Part shown: positions 41,901-57,490 of the stretch, piece after piece
How the letters are laid out: each line of letters opens with the position of its first letter
How positions within the stretch are numbered: position 1 is the stretch's first letter
Assembly: GCA_037389465.1 (NCBI GenBank)
Contig: JAZARR010000206.1
Coordinates: forward strand, 434,001 to 498,000
Direction of reading: 5' to 3'
Source of the DNA: Baylisascaris procyonis
Taxonomy: Eukaryota > Nematoda > Chromadorea > Rhabditida > Ascarididae
DNA: 64,000 nucleotides
Notes under the pieces: model-generated
Databases searched by the model: none
What the model saw: only the letters and a program-made list of their open reading frames with translations
What the model was told of the DNA's origin: nothing
Program-made: the position numbers and the translations under genes

Positions 41901-43166
41901 TCATATACAGCCCGTGACCCATCTATGAGAAGCGCAGAGCGTGATCTTGAACTTACCAACGAAACCGACACGTGCATCGCCGGTTTTAGCGACGTCGAAA
42001 CCTTCGCCAGCTCCACCTCCTCCACCTTTCGGCGAGATAAGCTCACGTCTTAGTTTAGCAATACGCGCCTTTAGCATACCCAAGTGGCCCATTGTCGCCT
42101 TATTCTTTTGCGTTCGAGCCATCTGCAATACAAACTCATCATCACACAAATTTTTATTCAAGGGTACTATAATATTCATAAAAAATTAACGGGCAATCAT
42201 TGATAATAATGAAACATATTACCTCAGAGAATCCATTGAAACAAATGGAAGGACTAAGGGTAGCGAGAGAAAACGAGAAATGGTGAAGGAAAGGAGATAA
42301 AGGAGCTGGTAAGTGATAATCTCTGAGAGTGAAAAATCATGGTCATCATTATCACTATCGTTATCAAAGATTCCGGCTTAAAAGCATCATGTCGCGAAGC
42401 TCAACAATGGGGAGCAATTCTAACAATGAACTGATTTCTTTGAAGATTAAAACGAAAACATTGAAATGGAATTAAGAATACCCACCAATAGTGTTAGGCT
42501 TAAGAAAAATTTCCGTATTTCTTCAAAATCGTTTAAGGAGTCCGGAAGTTTTCCGGATTTTGAAGTCCGGAATGCCAATTGTAATATTAACTGGCTCAGG
42601 AAAAAACTAGCCCACACAATTCCAAAAACCGTTCACGGTCGTGATTGCCATCACTAATATAGAGCTAACCACGTCCAATGCTAGCACATGAAAAACTCCC
42701 CCCCCCCCTTACCAAAAAAAAAACAAACTGAAATCTATTTTGCTTCAAAATCTTCCCATATAAAATGCTTCCATAGTTCTTTTCCATTCATTCCATTTCA
42801 TAAGAAAAAGAAAGGAGACTAGATCTTTCGATTATCAAATAGCGCAAAAATTATGGACGCTGTCAGAATTTTTTTTTTGAGGGGAGGGGGAGGGGGGAGA
42901 TAGAAGTCCATGGGGAATGCGGTCCCTATACTATTCCGGTACTTTGTTATTCCTTTCCTGACTATTCCACACTACCCTATTCTAAATACTCTCTAACAAC
43001 TCTCAATATTAGCGATCGTTCGCCTTTTTACCTGATTCTTTGCAAATAAAAAACTATTAAAAAGTAATAAGTTGTGTATGTTGAAGATCACAGAAACGAC
43101 AACAATAGATCATAAAAATTGCTTTACCTCGGCCTCGATTTCCGCAATTTTCGCCAAAATTGACAT
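22534..43166 (-). CDS. DRG1: DRG1, developmentally regulated GTP-binding protein 1, 9 exons
   Basis: Exons in transcript order: 43166-43128, 42122-41957, 29625-29425, 29100-28931, 28073-27943, 26808-26754, 24675-24563, 23564-23442 and 22633-22534. All phases close, giving 365 residues; human DRG1 has 367. The N terminus ([37 protein letters not shown]) is the family's helix-turn-helix lead-in. The G domain has G1 [11 protein letters not shown], the effector stretch [21 protein letters not shown]3 [19 protein letters not shown]4 NKID and G5-region [14 protein letters not shown]. The C-terminal TGS domain runs from [11 protein letters not shown] to [17 protein letters not shown]1 is a cytoplasmic GTPase that binds DFRP1 and associates with translating ribosomes. 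The second intron (29626-41956) is about 12.3 kb and holds a complete plus-strand gene. The acceptor of the third exon is TTGAAG. This is the most secure gene in the window. Confidence 0.97.
30706..37491 (+). CDS. Predicted type I membrane protein of unknown function, nested in DRG1 intron 2
   Basis: Exons: 30706-30954, 32584-33152 and 36591-37491. Phases close, giving about 572 residues. The start ATG at 30706 gives a signal-peptide-like N terminus (hydrophobic core [17 protein letters not shown]). A short Ser/Gln-rich stretch with a CICQRVDG cysteine cluster follows. Exon 2 encodes an extracellular domain of about 165 residues with further cysteines ([11 protein letters not shown]) and an alternating hydrophobic pattern ([22 protein letters not shown]). 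That pattern could be SEA-like, perhaps related to KIAA1549-type proteins; this is a guess from pattern only. A transmembrane helix ([19 protein letters not shown]) is followed at the exon junction by a basic stop-transfer stretch ([12 protein letters not shown]). The roughly 300-residue tail is acidic and disordered, rich in Ser, Glu and Pro. The exon 1 donor (GAG|GTCTTT) is weak, so exon 1 is the least certain part. AATAAA lies at 37629-37634. Confidence 0.7.
33583..33641. repeat. (TA)n microsatellite
   Basis: About 29 perfect TA units in the second intron of the nested membrane-protein gene. It also lies within DRG1 intron 2. Confidence 0.95.
37492..41956. other. Remainder of DRG1 intron 2 downstream of the nested gene
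   Basis: The sequence is very A-rich, with many short poly(A) runs and one long dinucleotide repeat (listed separately). I find no supported exon on either strand. Short open frames here are low-complexity (YIYIYI) or lack any recognisable pattern. Confidence 0.5.
38829..38899. repeat. (AT)n microsatellite
   Basis: A perfect AT dinucleotide run of about 70 bp inside DRG1 intron 2, ending ATACATATATT. It reads as alternating Tyr-Ile in both strands, an artefact. Confidence 0.95.
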
Positions 43167-45438
43167 GACGATCGGAAATAATGTTGAACGCTGAGATTAT
43201 GAACCTTAAATGAATTCATATAACCATATAACATCGCTTTGAGCACATAACACACATTAAGACTCTCACCCAAAAGAACGTCTCTATCAAAGCATTCGAA
43301 ATGAACAATGAAGGGAACAAAGTGAGAGGAGGGAGGAGGCGGGTTGTTGAAGGCAACAAGGCAAATATTCATACCAAATCACCAAGTCATGCAACCATCC
43401 TCATACATGCAACGCCTAGATACAAGTACGGCGGAAATTAAATATAGTACGCAAGAATATGATATTTCTAAAAGCCTTTTTTCCTTATCCTTATGCGCTG
43501 CAATTTTCTTAGTGCTATCAACCCGGAAGGCATAAACTATAAGGTGAAGCTAAACAACTCGTGTTTCAAGAATGCACTTAACAGCAACAACAAGTTGTTT
43601 AGGACTGAAATAGATTTTTAAACACTATGTTTTAATATATGTTTTTAGCTGAAACACCTCATGAAAACCTCAATATCGGTATTTCCTGTTATACGGTAGA
43701 AGACGGTAAATACTATCATATACGAATAGAAGCCCGAAATAATAAAGCCCTGTTTTTAAGGTAGGGGGATGGATAAAGACGGTGGTTATCTTCGCATCAC
43801 ACTAGCCTCCACACATGAGGGAGGAGGGGGAGGGGGGAGGCGATGTTAGATTAGATCGACTGAGTTTGGGGATCAGGTGGAATCTTATATGATATAATAT
43901 CGAGTTCAAGCATAAAAGGATGCCGTAAACGCTTTACCTTAAACAAAGCAAATGTGTATTTTTAATTAAATCCAAGAAATAAAAAAAAAGAACTTGAAAA
44001 GCGACGAAAATATTGCCATTCGCATTGTGAATAATCTCGACAAAGGTAAACAGCTATTTTTCTTTAAGGTGGTCCCCAACGATGAAAGAGAAAATGCGAT
44101 TATATAAGAAAAATGAATTCTGTGTTGGTGGGATAAATACAAATAAACCTTTTCGTTTTGGTTTTATTGTTTTTCATCAACTTATAAAAGAAGACACGGA
44201 GTCAAAACGATATTTGCAGCTCCGGAGTCATCCACTCTAAAGAACACACTTATCAAAAGGGGTACGGGAATGCATTATCGTCTATCAGATATGCAATGTC
44301 GACTTGACTTGGCCACATTAGGCAGTGCATGGGGGTGATTGAAAGGTAGGGGGAGGGTGAAAGAAGGTAGCCTCAGTCACGCAAAGCAAAGTACAGTCGA
44401 GCCAATTCAAAGCAAAGAACTCATCAAGTGACTAGACAGGACTATCGGCTTAAGTGTGACCTCAATTCATTTACGCATAAGCCTGTTCAACTACTTGACT
44501 TCTTGTTTCGAACTGGCTCAGCCATGTTTTCTCAACTGTGGCCAAGGACACAGCTCCCTTCGAACTGACCCACAAGACGTATTCACAACCGTTGACGGAT
44601 CCAGGTCCAGGAATATACACGTCGTTCTTGATCATGTTTGCTAGCTTCCCTTCCCTCCCCTTCTCGAAAAAACTCCATGAGCATAGCATAGGTGATGTGG
44701 AAAATTAAGCCGACAGGTAAATACAAGCACACAGATAACGCCACCACTGTATACTAGGAAAACATTGCATTTCACAAAGATTCATAACAGGTATATGAAA
44801 CAGGTATACTGCATTCAAAAAAAAAAAAAAACAAAAACCACATACAACATCCCTAACAAATAGCACATAAAATAATATTTGAAATCATTTCAAACGACGA
44901 TTAACTCAATATCACAAAAAAATTAGAACATCTAGTTATCCATCCGCTCAGATGGACATGCAAAAACACCGAAAAAACATTCAGCCATCTGATTCCCACC
45001 TTGGCAATCAAAAAAAAAAAATTCGTCACAATGAACTAATGAATTTTGAATTTGCCGCTTCTTATATCGCATATCGTTAGAAAACGAAAGCAGCAAAGAT
45101 TTTCGGATTTCAATAGTGATTTAGCTTTTCCACGGATTGCTATTCATATTTTTTTCCCTATACGAGGGTACTATAAGTTGGAGGTCTTCAACTCCGACCA
45201 GTCTCTAAGTGAGTGGAGTCTTGTCGGAGCACATCTGCAAGTAATAAGGCAGGAAGAGTGGAATGGTTCAAAAGCTGGGATGATGTCTAGGCAGAATCCG
45301 TATGAGCGAAATAACCACCTGTGCGAATGGTTTATAAATTGGTTGTTGCATCAAGTTTCGAAACGATTGCCTATAAATGAATTTTCTCAACGCGGCAAAT
45401 TCAAATGATCGTTAAGGATTCTTAGGGTTTAATATGAC

Positions 45439-45535
<97 letters not shown>

Positions 45536-45825
45536 GAAAGGTTTTTATTTATGAAACAATAAAGAAAGATGAAGTGAGGTAATAGTTGAGGGAAAAGATA
45601 TACAGATGGAAATACAAAAATGAAACAAAAGCAAAATATTAAAGCAAATTTATATTAAAATAAGTATATAAGATCAAAAAGAATGCACTATTTAAATGTA
45701 ACAAATCGCAAACGATTAGTAAGGATAAAATGCTATTCATGAAAATAGTCAATTTTTTGATTTCATCTTTCCTTTTTTGGCAAATAATTCCTAAATTTTC
45801 ACCTCAAAAGTATTTTTCTTATTAG
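43167..45825. other. Region between DRG1 5' end and the MSP locus; G-rich tracts, no supported gene
   Basis: Several GGGAGG-type purine tracts occur, notably at 43818-43842 and 44340-44358. Open stretches at 44471-44689 (minus) and 45046-45408 (plus) have no recognised domain and no phase-consistent partners. The first lies in a patch of higher GC that could be a decayed mobile element. Confidence 0.4.
45437..45536. repeat. (ATT)n microsatellite
   Basis: About 33 near-perfect ATT units, roughly 290 bp upstream of the inverted MSP exon copy. Confidence 0.95.
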
Positions 45826-46138
45826 AAAAAATTGATGAGTTGTTTAAAAATTGAAATTGATGCAAAGATTTGTTGCAAATTTCTTTTCAGTTTCCATCCT
45901 CAGGTGGAAAGTTGATACATAAGATATGCAATAATGGTATTGGTCGATTGGCTATTAAAGTAAAAACATCGAGCAGTGATCTCTATCGTACAAGACCAGT
46001 CTACGCATTTATCGACGGTGGTGAGGATATCCAACTTGAAATACTTCGATTGGTTCGTTGTCGAGATTATTCGGAAGAATCGATCTAATCTCAAAGGCCA
46101 AGAACTCAATCTTCCAAGGATTTTATTCGGATATGGAG
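45826..46138 (+). pseudogene. Inverted copy of the MSP-domain gene's middle exon and flanking introns
   Basis: 45891-46052 is an exon-like copy of exon 2 of the neighbouring minus-strand MSP gene (47391-47230). It is preceded by the same TTCTTTTCAG acceptor and followed by the same GTTCGT donor. The 162 nt differ at only two positions (TAC/TAT and ATC/ATT), both synonymous, so all 54 residues are identical. The flanking intron sequence also matches from about 45826 to 46138 but is clearly more diverged, with roughly a dozen differences over about 140 nt. I find no matching first exon (MSVISVEP) upstream and no third exon (QFAEVP) downstream. On present evidence it is an orphan exon, although the frame is intact. 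Confidence 0.75.
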
Positions 46139-46714
46139 TTGGATACGAGAAGATTTTTATTCTCACCCAATCGGAATAAAGAACCGATCAATATCGTTCA
46201 GTGTACTAAAAACTGATCACTGATCTGCAATCGATGATCTAATATATACAATTTATAAATCTATATTTTTTGAAAATTGCATATGAAATTGTAGTGTCAA
46301 ACTTTTCGCATTTAGAAAGAGAGAATTAATTAAAGAGTATGCTAACGTGTAAATTATATTCAAATATTACAAGCAAATAAATAATACTTAATAGTTAAAG
46401 GTGATTAGAGGAGATATGCTGGAATTTATTGGGAATGCAAGCGAATTATATTCAAATACGAAGCTAATACCTTGCAAATTCCCGAAGGTATATTGTTTCC
46501 ATTTTAATATTCATAGTTGCAAATTAATTTCCACTAGAATTTAATTCACATAAACAACACATTTATATCCGCTAGTGTTAATAAGCCAACAACATTTAAA
46601 TACAAAATATTTTTATTTAGTTGAGGAAGTAACGACTATCAATTATCCCTTTATTAAGAATATCATAGCTGTCAATAATCCCTTTGTTAAGAATTAGAAG
46701 CAGGTGGTGAGCAA

Positions 46715-48189
46715 TTAGACTGCTTCTAAATGAAGGATATATTCTCCTTGTTGAGCACCTGCATTGAATGGTCCTTGTGGATCGGTTTCCTCATGAGGCA
46801 CCTCTGCGAATTGTATAACGAGTATATCTTTTTGTGGAGGACCCATCTGTAAATTAAATGGTTCATAATGTGAAACAACGATTAGAAAGATAATTTATAA
46901 ATTATATTTGTTTTATCTTTTAAAGTTTCTTATTTAATGAAGAGTTTTGCATAAATAATTAGGAACGCTTTTCATCCATTTTTATTTATATTCAATGTAA
47001 TTTTATCAATTTTTATATTTCTTTTTGTAATACTAAGATTATTAATATATCATTTTATCAGTTCAATTGAACGCGGTATAGATATACCAAAGTTTGTTTT
47101 GCTGGAGGTCTGAAAGCCTCCTTTCCCTCTCCTTTGTTTTCATCTCCGCTTCCGAATAAAATCCTTGGAAGATTGAGTTCATGACCTTTGAGGTCAGATC
47201 CATTCTTCCGAATAATCTCGGGAACGAACCAATCGAAGTATTTCAAGTTGAATATCCTCACCACCGTCGATAAATGCATAGACTGGTCTTGTACGATAGA
47301 GATCACTGCTCGATGTTTTTACTTTAATAGCCAATCGACCAATACCATTATTGCATATCTTATGTATCAACTTTCCACCTGAGGATGGAAACTGAAAAGA
47401 AATTTGAAACAAACCTTTGTACCGATTTCAATTTTTAGACAACTCATCAACTTTTTCAACTATCATTAATTTAAAATATGAGCTAAATATTGCAATTCGA
47501 GAGGATTTAAAGTAAAAGGAGAGCAACAATTTATAAAGGGAATATTCCCAGAATGCTTTGGAATTCTCGAAAAATTTAACAATGGGTGGAGAATGAAGTT
47601 TCGCATTTATCTTTTTTTATGCAATTCAGATATTTGTAAATTTTTTTGAATATTTCTATCTTTTATAGATTTCAAACCAATGATCAATTCAGTGATGGGT
47701 AGCGTTCGTTATATTAGATTGATTCGGTGTTCAATGATGAATTTATACTTAACCACATACAATATAAAATTATCTTTCATATTAGTATGAAAGATAAATA
47801 AATAGGCATTGTCTTAGCGTTATTTCGATAAATAATTGAAAATTGAGAAAAGAATTGAAAAAAAGACTTTGTAAATTAAATGGGGAATTGTGTTGAACGG
47901 TTGACATCTTATGGGTTATTCCATTTCGATCAATAAACCACCGACCGCTTTCATAAATTACAAACAAATAGTAGATAAATGAAACGACGTGTTTCATATT
48001 TAAATCATTCAATGATGATTCATAAAAGTTTTCTAACAAAAGATTCATCATCTTATCATTTGATAGCTGAATTAGTATCAATCGTAAATGCGTTTATTAG
48101 AGAGAAATAAATAAAATTGAATAAACTGTTATTAATATAATCGAATAACTCACATTTGCATTATCAGGTTCAACACTAATGACCGACAT
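46715..48189 (-). CDS. Small MSP-domain protein (nematode sperm-specific SSP family), 3 exons
   Basis: Exons in transcript order: 48189-48154, 47391-47230 and 46846-46715, all phase 0, giving 109 residues. That is the usual size of the SSP/MSP-domain family. The order is MSVISVEPDNAN, then the MSP beta-sandwich with FPSSGGKLIHKICNNG, RLAIKVKTSSSDLYRTRPVY and AFIDGGE. It ends KDILVIQFAEVP and ETDPQGPFNAGAQQGE. These align along the length with C. elegans SSP proteins (SGG..TH.L.N, IAVKVKSSNN, ALYRV.PVY, APKEDKLVIQFAPVPADATDPQ). MSP proteins form the filament cytoskeleton of crawling nematode sperm; the SSP class is sperm-enriched and thought to act in the same system. Expression in sperm is inferred. 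An AATAAA on the minus strand (46655-46650) lies about 60 nt past the stop. An inverted duplicate of exon 2 lies 3' of the gene, so the third exon sits between the two inverted arms. Confidence 0.9.
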
Positions 48190-49455
48190 ATCTTCAGAAA
48201 TCAACCTTTGGACTGCTTATGGCTAGTGAATGCTAAAAAGTGCTCTCGAAATCTTAGTAGACTGTTCAGTAAAATTGCAAATTTAAATATTTTCTACAAG
48301 TCATTTGATAAAATCAAATATTTTCCATATCGTTTTTGATGAAAATTAAATACTTGCATATATGTTATTTAAAAAAAAAATGCCTGCAGAACAAAGTGAT
48401 GTCTATTTTCCGTTGATTATTTTCAATCATTTAATGTTTTCATCTTTATAAGAAATTGAGATTTTATGAAAAATTGTAATAAAATAAAATTTTATTTGCC
48501 AAATTTCAAAAAAAATATAGCAATTCGAAGATTTGTTTACCTAAAGGAATTGATATGATCACTTAAATAATTGAATGATTTCTTAAAAATAGAAATTATA
48601 ATGCAAATTATGCGGGAAAGAAAATAAAGATTTGTGATGATGCAACTGAAATGAATAATAATAAGTGAACGAAAGGAGAACGAAGCGTGTGCATCATGAA
48701 TCGGGAATAGAGAAAAGTGTAGCCGAAAAAAAAAAGTAGCTAGATGATTCGGCCGTTTGAAGTGATGATCAAACGTCAATGGTCAATGGTCAACGAACGG
48801 TCAAACGATCCGTCGATCAGGCTTTTGACGATCGCTTGCCCATCATGCAATAGTTAAATCAACCGATGGAAACAAGGTGATCAATAGGGCTTATCATTTC
48901 AATTACTTTTAAAGTGTGCAAATAGAAACCGGAGTTTCGTAATGTGGTAGCACCATTTCCATGACAGTAGTCTTGTCACTAAGGGCTGGCTTAGTTTCGC
49001 ATAGGGAGGGGGGGGGTGTGGGAGGGAGGGGAAGAAGGGAGCATCAAACCTTTCTGGCAAGACCTACATGTAGCTCCAGCTCCTAGGCAATGAAATGTGA
49101 GCGGAAATCGTGATCGAATTGTTCAAAATGAAAGAATTTTAAGTGCTGTTTTTTCTTTAGCTTTATTTCTCGTTTCATTCTTATTAGCAGTTCGGAAAGC
49201 TTGCTTCATATTTACTGAATTATTTGACTGAATAAGACTTGCCTGAATAAGACTTATTCCCTTTTCCCTGGGAATTTTTTGAAACAATTTTGCATATCAA
49301 CGCAATTATGCAAATTTGCTGCTTGTGGATCCGAATTGCACAATTTGATGACATATTTGCATATGGCTGACGTATACTTAAATAAACGAGAGGGAAATTT
49401 TTCATTGTTACTTCGGTGCTTGCCAAGTGAGTGGATGCCTCTAGAAGCTGTGCGA
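48190..49455. other. Intergenic region between the MSP gene and the F-box gene (divergent)
   Basis: This should hold the promoters of both divergent genes. A G-rich stretch at 49006-49040 is G-quadruplex-prone. Around 48775-48830 there is a cluster of short repeats of GTCAATGGTCAA and ACGATC type. No further exon is supported. Confidence 0.4.
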
Positions 49456-54071
<4,616 letters not shown>

Positions 54072-55341
54072 CTGTATCAATTGAATAGGGCTTTTGTTTT
54101 GAAGTTTACTGTATATGGATTTTTACGGTAACCTTTTTTTCCTTTGGTTGTTAGAGGATGGCTCCCAGTGAAAAAATAATAATGCACTAAGTTCGATGGG
54201 CTTCATCCTCGGATCTTAGAAAGGCTCCTGAAACTCAATGAAATTGCTAGTGCTCTGGGTCAAGTCTCCGACCTCAAATGCTCCACTGTTATATGCACTA
54301 TGCACGTCGACGGATTTGTTTAACTTCATTAGGCAATGAACGTATTCTGAGATCTATGTAATCACATTCTTTAAGCTTTAGCAAGCTAGCGAGTTTCTGG
54401 AACTATTTCTGGATGGCTAAATCCCGACTTCCCGATATCATTACTGGATTTCTTAGTCTTTATGTGACCTATTGAAAATCTTTTCCTTATGGATAATTAA
54501 ACGAAAAATTACTGTTTATGAGTGTTTAAACGGAAATGAAATGAATATATTTTAAGGGATTTATCGAATCACGAAGCCGATATGTTGAAGAGTGATCAAC
54601 AGACGGCGCATTTAATGACAAAAAGTGATTAAGCATGAACAGCGTTTGATAATGACAAAGAGCCTTTCAATTGGATTTAAATAAATAAAAATAAGCTAAT
54701 TAGGCAAATTCTTTGCTTAAATTCTTTATGTAAATAAAAAATAAAATATTTATACCGGAATATGACAACATTTCAAAAGAGGTTTTGATGGAACTGAATA
54801 AACTGTATGATGTCATAAAAACAAATTACGGAATTTGATGAATCATATGAATACAACGTGACAACAGACAACAACAGACAGCAGCAGACGACAACAGACA
54901 CCAATAGACAATAACAGACAAAAACAACGACAAGAGTGAATATTATGCGGTCTAAGCATTTAATAGAGAATGCTGGAAATTCGCCGAAAATGTTTCGTTG
55001 CTAAGAGTTCTCAACCGTAGCCATTATTTAAAAAATTGAAGAATCGCGAAAATATTTGTTGGATTAACGTAAACTTGGATAAAATCCATTAAAAAATGTG
55101 TACACAATAAGCTCATATCATTACACATAAATATTCAATTATAGATTTACTTAAAAATAAAAAAAAAAGATCGTTTACTGTGACCATATATAATAACAGG
55201 CATAAATGGAAAGGTTTTTGTATTCCTTGCAAACTTTTTTTTGAAATATTCCCTTTTCTTTAAAGAGATGATTCATTGATCTTATGCCAGATGGTTGGAT
55301 AATTATTCGCTTTATGCAAATTGAAAGTATTTTTTTCTTAC
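54072..55341. other. Region downstream of the F-box gene, no gene seen
   Basis: A degenerate CAACAGACA-type repeat occurs at about 54860-54930. Otherwise the sequence is AT-rich with no supported exon. If the minus-strand Ig gene at 55.3-56.7 kb is real, its 3' exons may lie here, but I could not find them. Confidence 0.4.
54860..54930. repeat. Degenerate CAACAGACA tandem repeat
   Basis: Seven or so imperfect copies of a 9-11 nt unit (ACAACAGACA, CAGCAGACG, CCAATAGACA and similar). Confidence 0.7.
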
Positions 55342-56700
55342 AGGAGTAGGTTCCGGAGTCAATATTCTCCAGCTCAATCATCGAGAAATTCATCTGATCT
55401 CGAAATGATCCAACTAGGTTATCCATCGAGAGTTGATTTCTAGCAAGAACCTTAGGTGAATATGGGACTGAAAATAAGCGGTATAGATGAAAATAGAGAG
55501 AGGATGAAGATAATGCATAAAAGAAACTTAATTTATTATTAGACTGAGAAGTTTCTATGCTTCTTACATAATTTTTAATATTTAATCCCTCCGATATTTC
55601 GTCTATTTCATAAAGAATTCGCATTTTTTTTAATTATTAGTGCTAAAAATGACTCGAATGCGGATGTGCTTTCCTAATTCCCTCCATCTGTCTCTCTTGT
55701 AAATTATTTTAACTTTTTTTTTTTCTAAAAAGCACATCACGCATTCTATTTGCCTATTTGAGGGTGTTTGAATGCTCAAAAAGTCTTGCAACGAAAACAA
55801 ATGAGCAACTGTAAAATGAACAATTTCACTTCTGCGATACGTACAATATGTTTGATTATCTTTATGGGCGTAAGGTGTGAGATGTTGTGGTTGAAGTGAA
55901 TGTTTGTTTCGATGAGGTCGTTTAGAGGGAGCTCGAGCTACTTGAGTTCTTGAACTCGTGCTTCGAGGGTTCATGAACTTATGTATTACTATTTCTATGC
56001 GCCCTCGCAAATTCGCAATTACAAAGTGTATCAGGCGATGCCTTATCAGTGCTTTTTGATGCGTGTACTTAATGTGGCCGGCTTGCATTCTGCAGGGATT
56101 CCTCCAAACATCAAACCCCATCTACGGCTACAATTTTCTGTTCCCTTTGTCGGGTTTCCGACGATAGGTATCAGTGCTTCCTGTTTACGGTTGGTGATAG
56201 TGACTGTGATTTATTATCCGCATTCATTGCGCGACCACTGCCATATATTCTAACCTTTCCAAGAATTAGTGAATTTTATACCGTTTTATTATAGGATTAA
56301 TTTCACGTCACTTTTCTTTTGCAGCTTTTTTTATATCCTCTCATGTTAGCACTATTGCAGATGAGGGGAGAGGGGGGGGGGGGACTGCGATGTAATGGAA
56401 GGTCGTGACATACCAGACACGTGATGAATACTCCATATATTCATGTCAGGAAGCTCGCTGACGGGAATGAAACTGTTCGTTGTTGTGTATGCAACGAACC
56501 TAGAAATACCAGATGATACTCAATTGCATAAAAACATAATGAACAGGGGAGGGGTCGATGGGTGGCATCACCTTCTCCCAACGATAGCAGCAAAAACGCT
56601 TCCACCTTGATTTCTACGTTGACGTACCCAGAGTTTAACGCCAATAGATTCTCTCATGTGCACATCGCTGCAGTTGCACTGCCCACTTCTTTGGATCGCG
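55342..56700 (-). CDS. Possible immunoglobulin-domain gene, partial exons
   Basis: The best exon is 55467-55342. It has acceptor TTATTTTCAG and donor T|GTAAGA, and encodes PKVLARNQLSMDN followed by FSMIELENIDSGTYS with the next Cys codon split at the donor. The phrase ENIDSGTYSC is the classic F-strand signature of an Ig domain (D-x-G-x-Y-x-C). A phase-compatible upstream exon is 56180-56069 (EALIPIVGNPTKG ... IPAECKPATL). A further candidate ends at 56628 at a strong GTACGT donor and encodes MRESIGVKLW. Together they would give the strands of one Ig-like domain, perhaps of a receptor or secreted Ig protein. The first and last exons are not found. The long minus-strand open frame at 55630-56121 overlaps these exons in a different frame. 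Only the first exon is moderately supported; the rest is inference. Confidence 0.35.
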
Positions 56701-57490
56701 CAATCAGGTCGTATCCCCTCCTCTCCTTCTCCTACCTTTCCTGCATTATTTACCAATGAAGCATTTATGTTAAAGCTATGGGTTAAATTCACCCTTGTGC
56801 AGGATGTCAGTCGCGGCATGTAACCTTAGCTCGGGCTAGAATGTTCTTGATCATGTAGGATCATGAGGTAAATACGGATATGGTTCTGGAGTGGGGAAAG
56901 CGCGATCGCACAACCCAACCAAATTTTGCTGATCCACATTCTGTTCACTTCATTTTTTTCTGAATCCGTAGATGCTTTTCTTCATTGTCTTCTATGGAGC
57001 AATGCAACATTTTTTCAAACATTTTACCTCTTTCATGATTTGAGTGACGTCATTCTGATAACGCTCATTTATAGCCTGCTTATGGAGTATTAAATCTTAG
57101 AGCTAGAGATCTTTTTTTACAGCCGTCTGTCATTACTCATTCCTAGGTCATCTCTTATACGCTCATCTTGAAGCATTCTGAGATGTCTCGTTTTGTTGAT
57201 GTTTGTTGATGACTCAGTTACTCATCGGAATAACACCAGCACATCGTTACTTATATCTTATTTATTTATTGATCTTTAACGAAGGTTTATACCACCCCTC
57301 CCTCCCTTCGTCTTCACTCCCGACTCCCTCTATGTCGCTTCTTATGTCTTCCTTTCATCTGAATTGAGCAAGTGTTCAACAATATTATGCGAGATATTTG
57401 TATGCAAGTTTAACAGCGATATCAGTATAGTCGGTTTATTTTTTTTTTGCAGTGATCCGCTTTATTTCCTATAAGCGAAATTGAGAGATT

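Noticed and set aside
44471..44689. Minus-strand open frame with GC-richer codons
   Set aside because: No domain is recognised and no partner exons. It may be a decayed mobile-element fragment, but I cannot support that.
45046..45408. 120-residue plus-strand open frame upstream of the MSP exon copy
   Set aside because: Considered as a possible first exon for the plus MSP copy. It does not resemble the MSP N terminus and has no donor in the right phase near its end.
55630..56121. 163-residue minus-strand open frame
   Set aside because: It is long, but it is in a different frame from the phase-compatible Ig-like exons and shows no recognisable motif. The overlapping plus-strand frame at 55981-56253 is equally uninformative.
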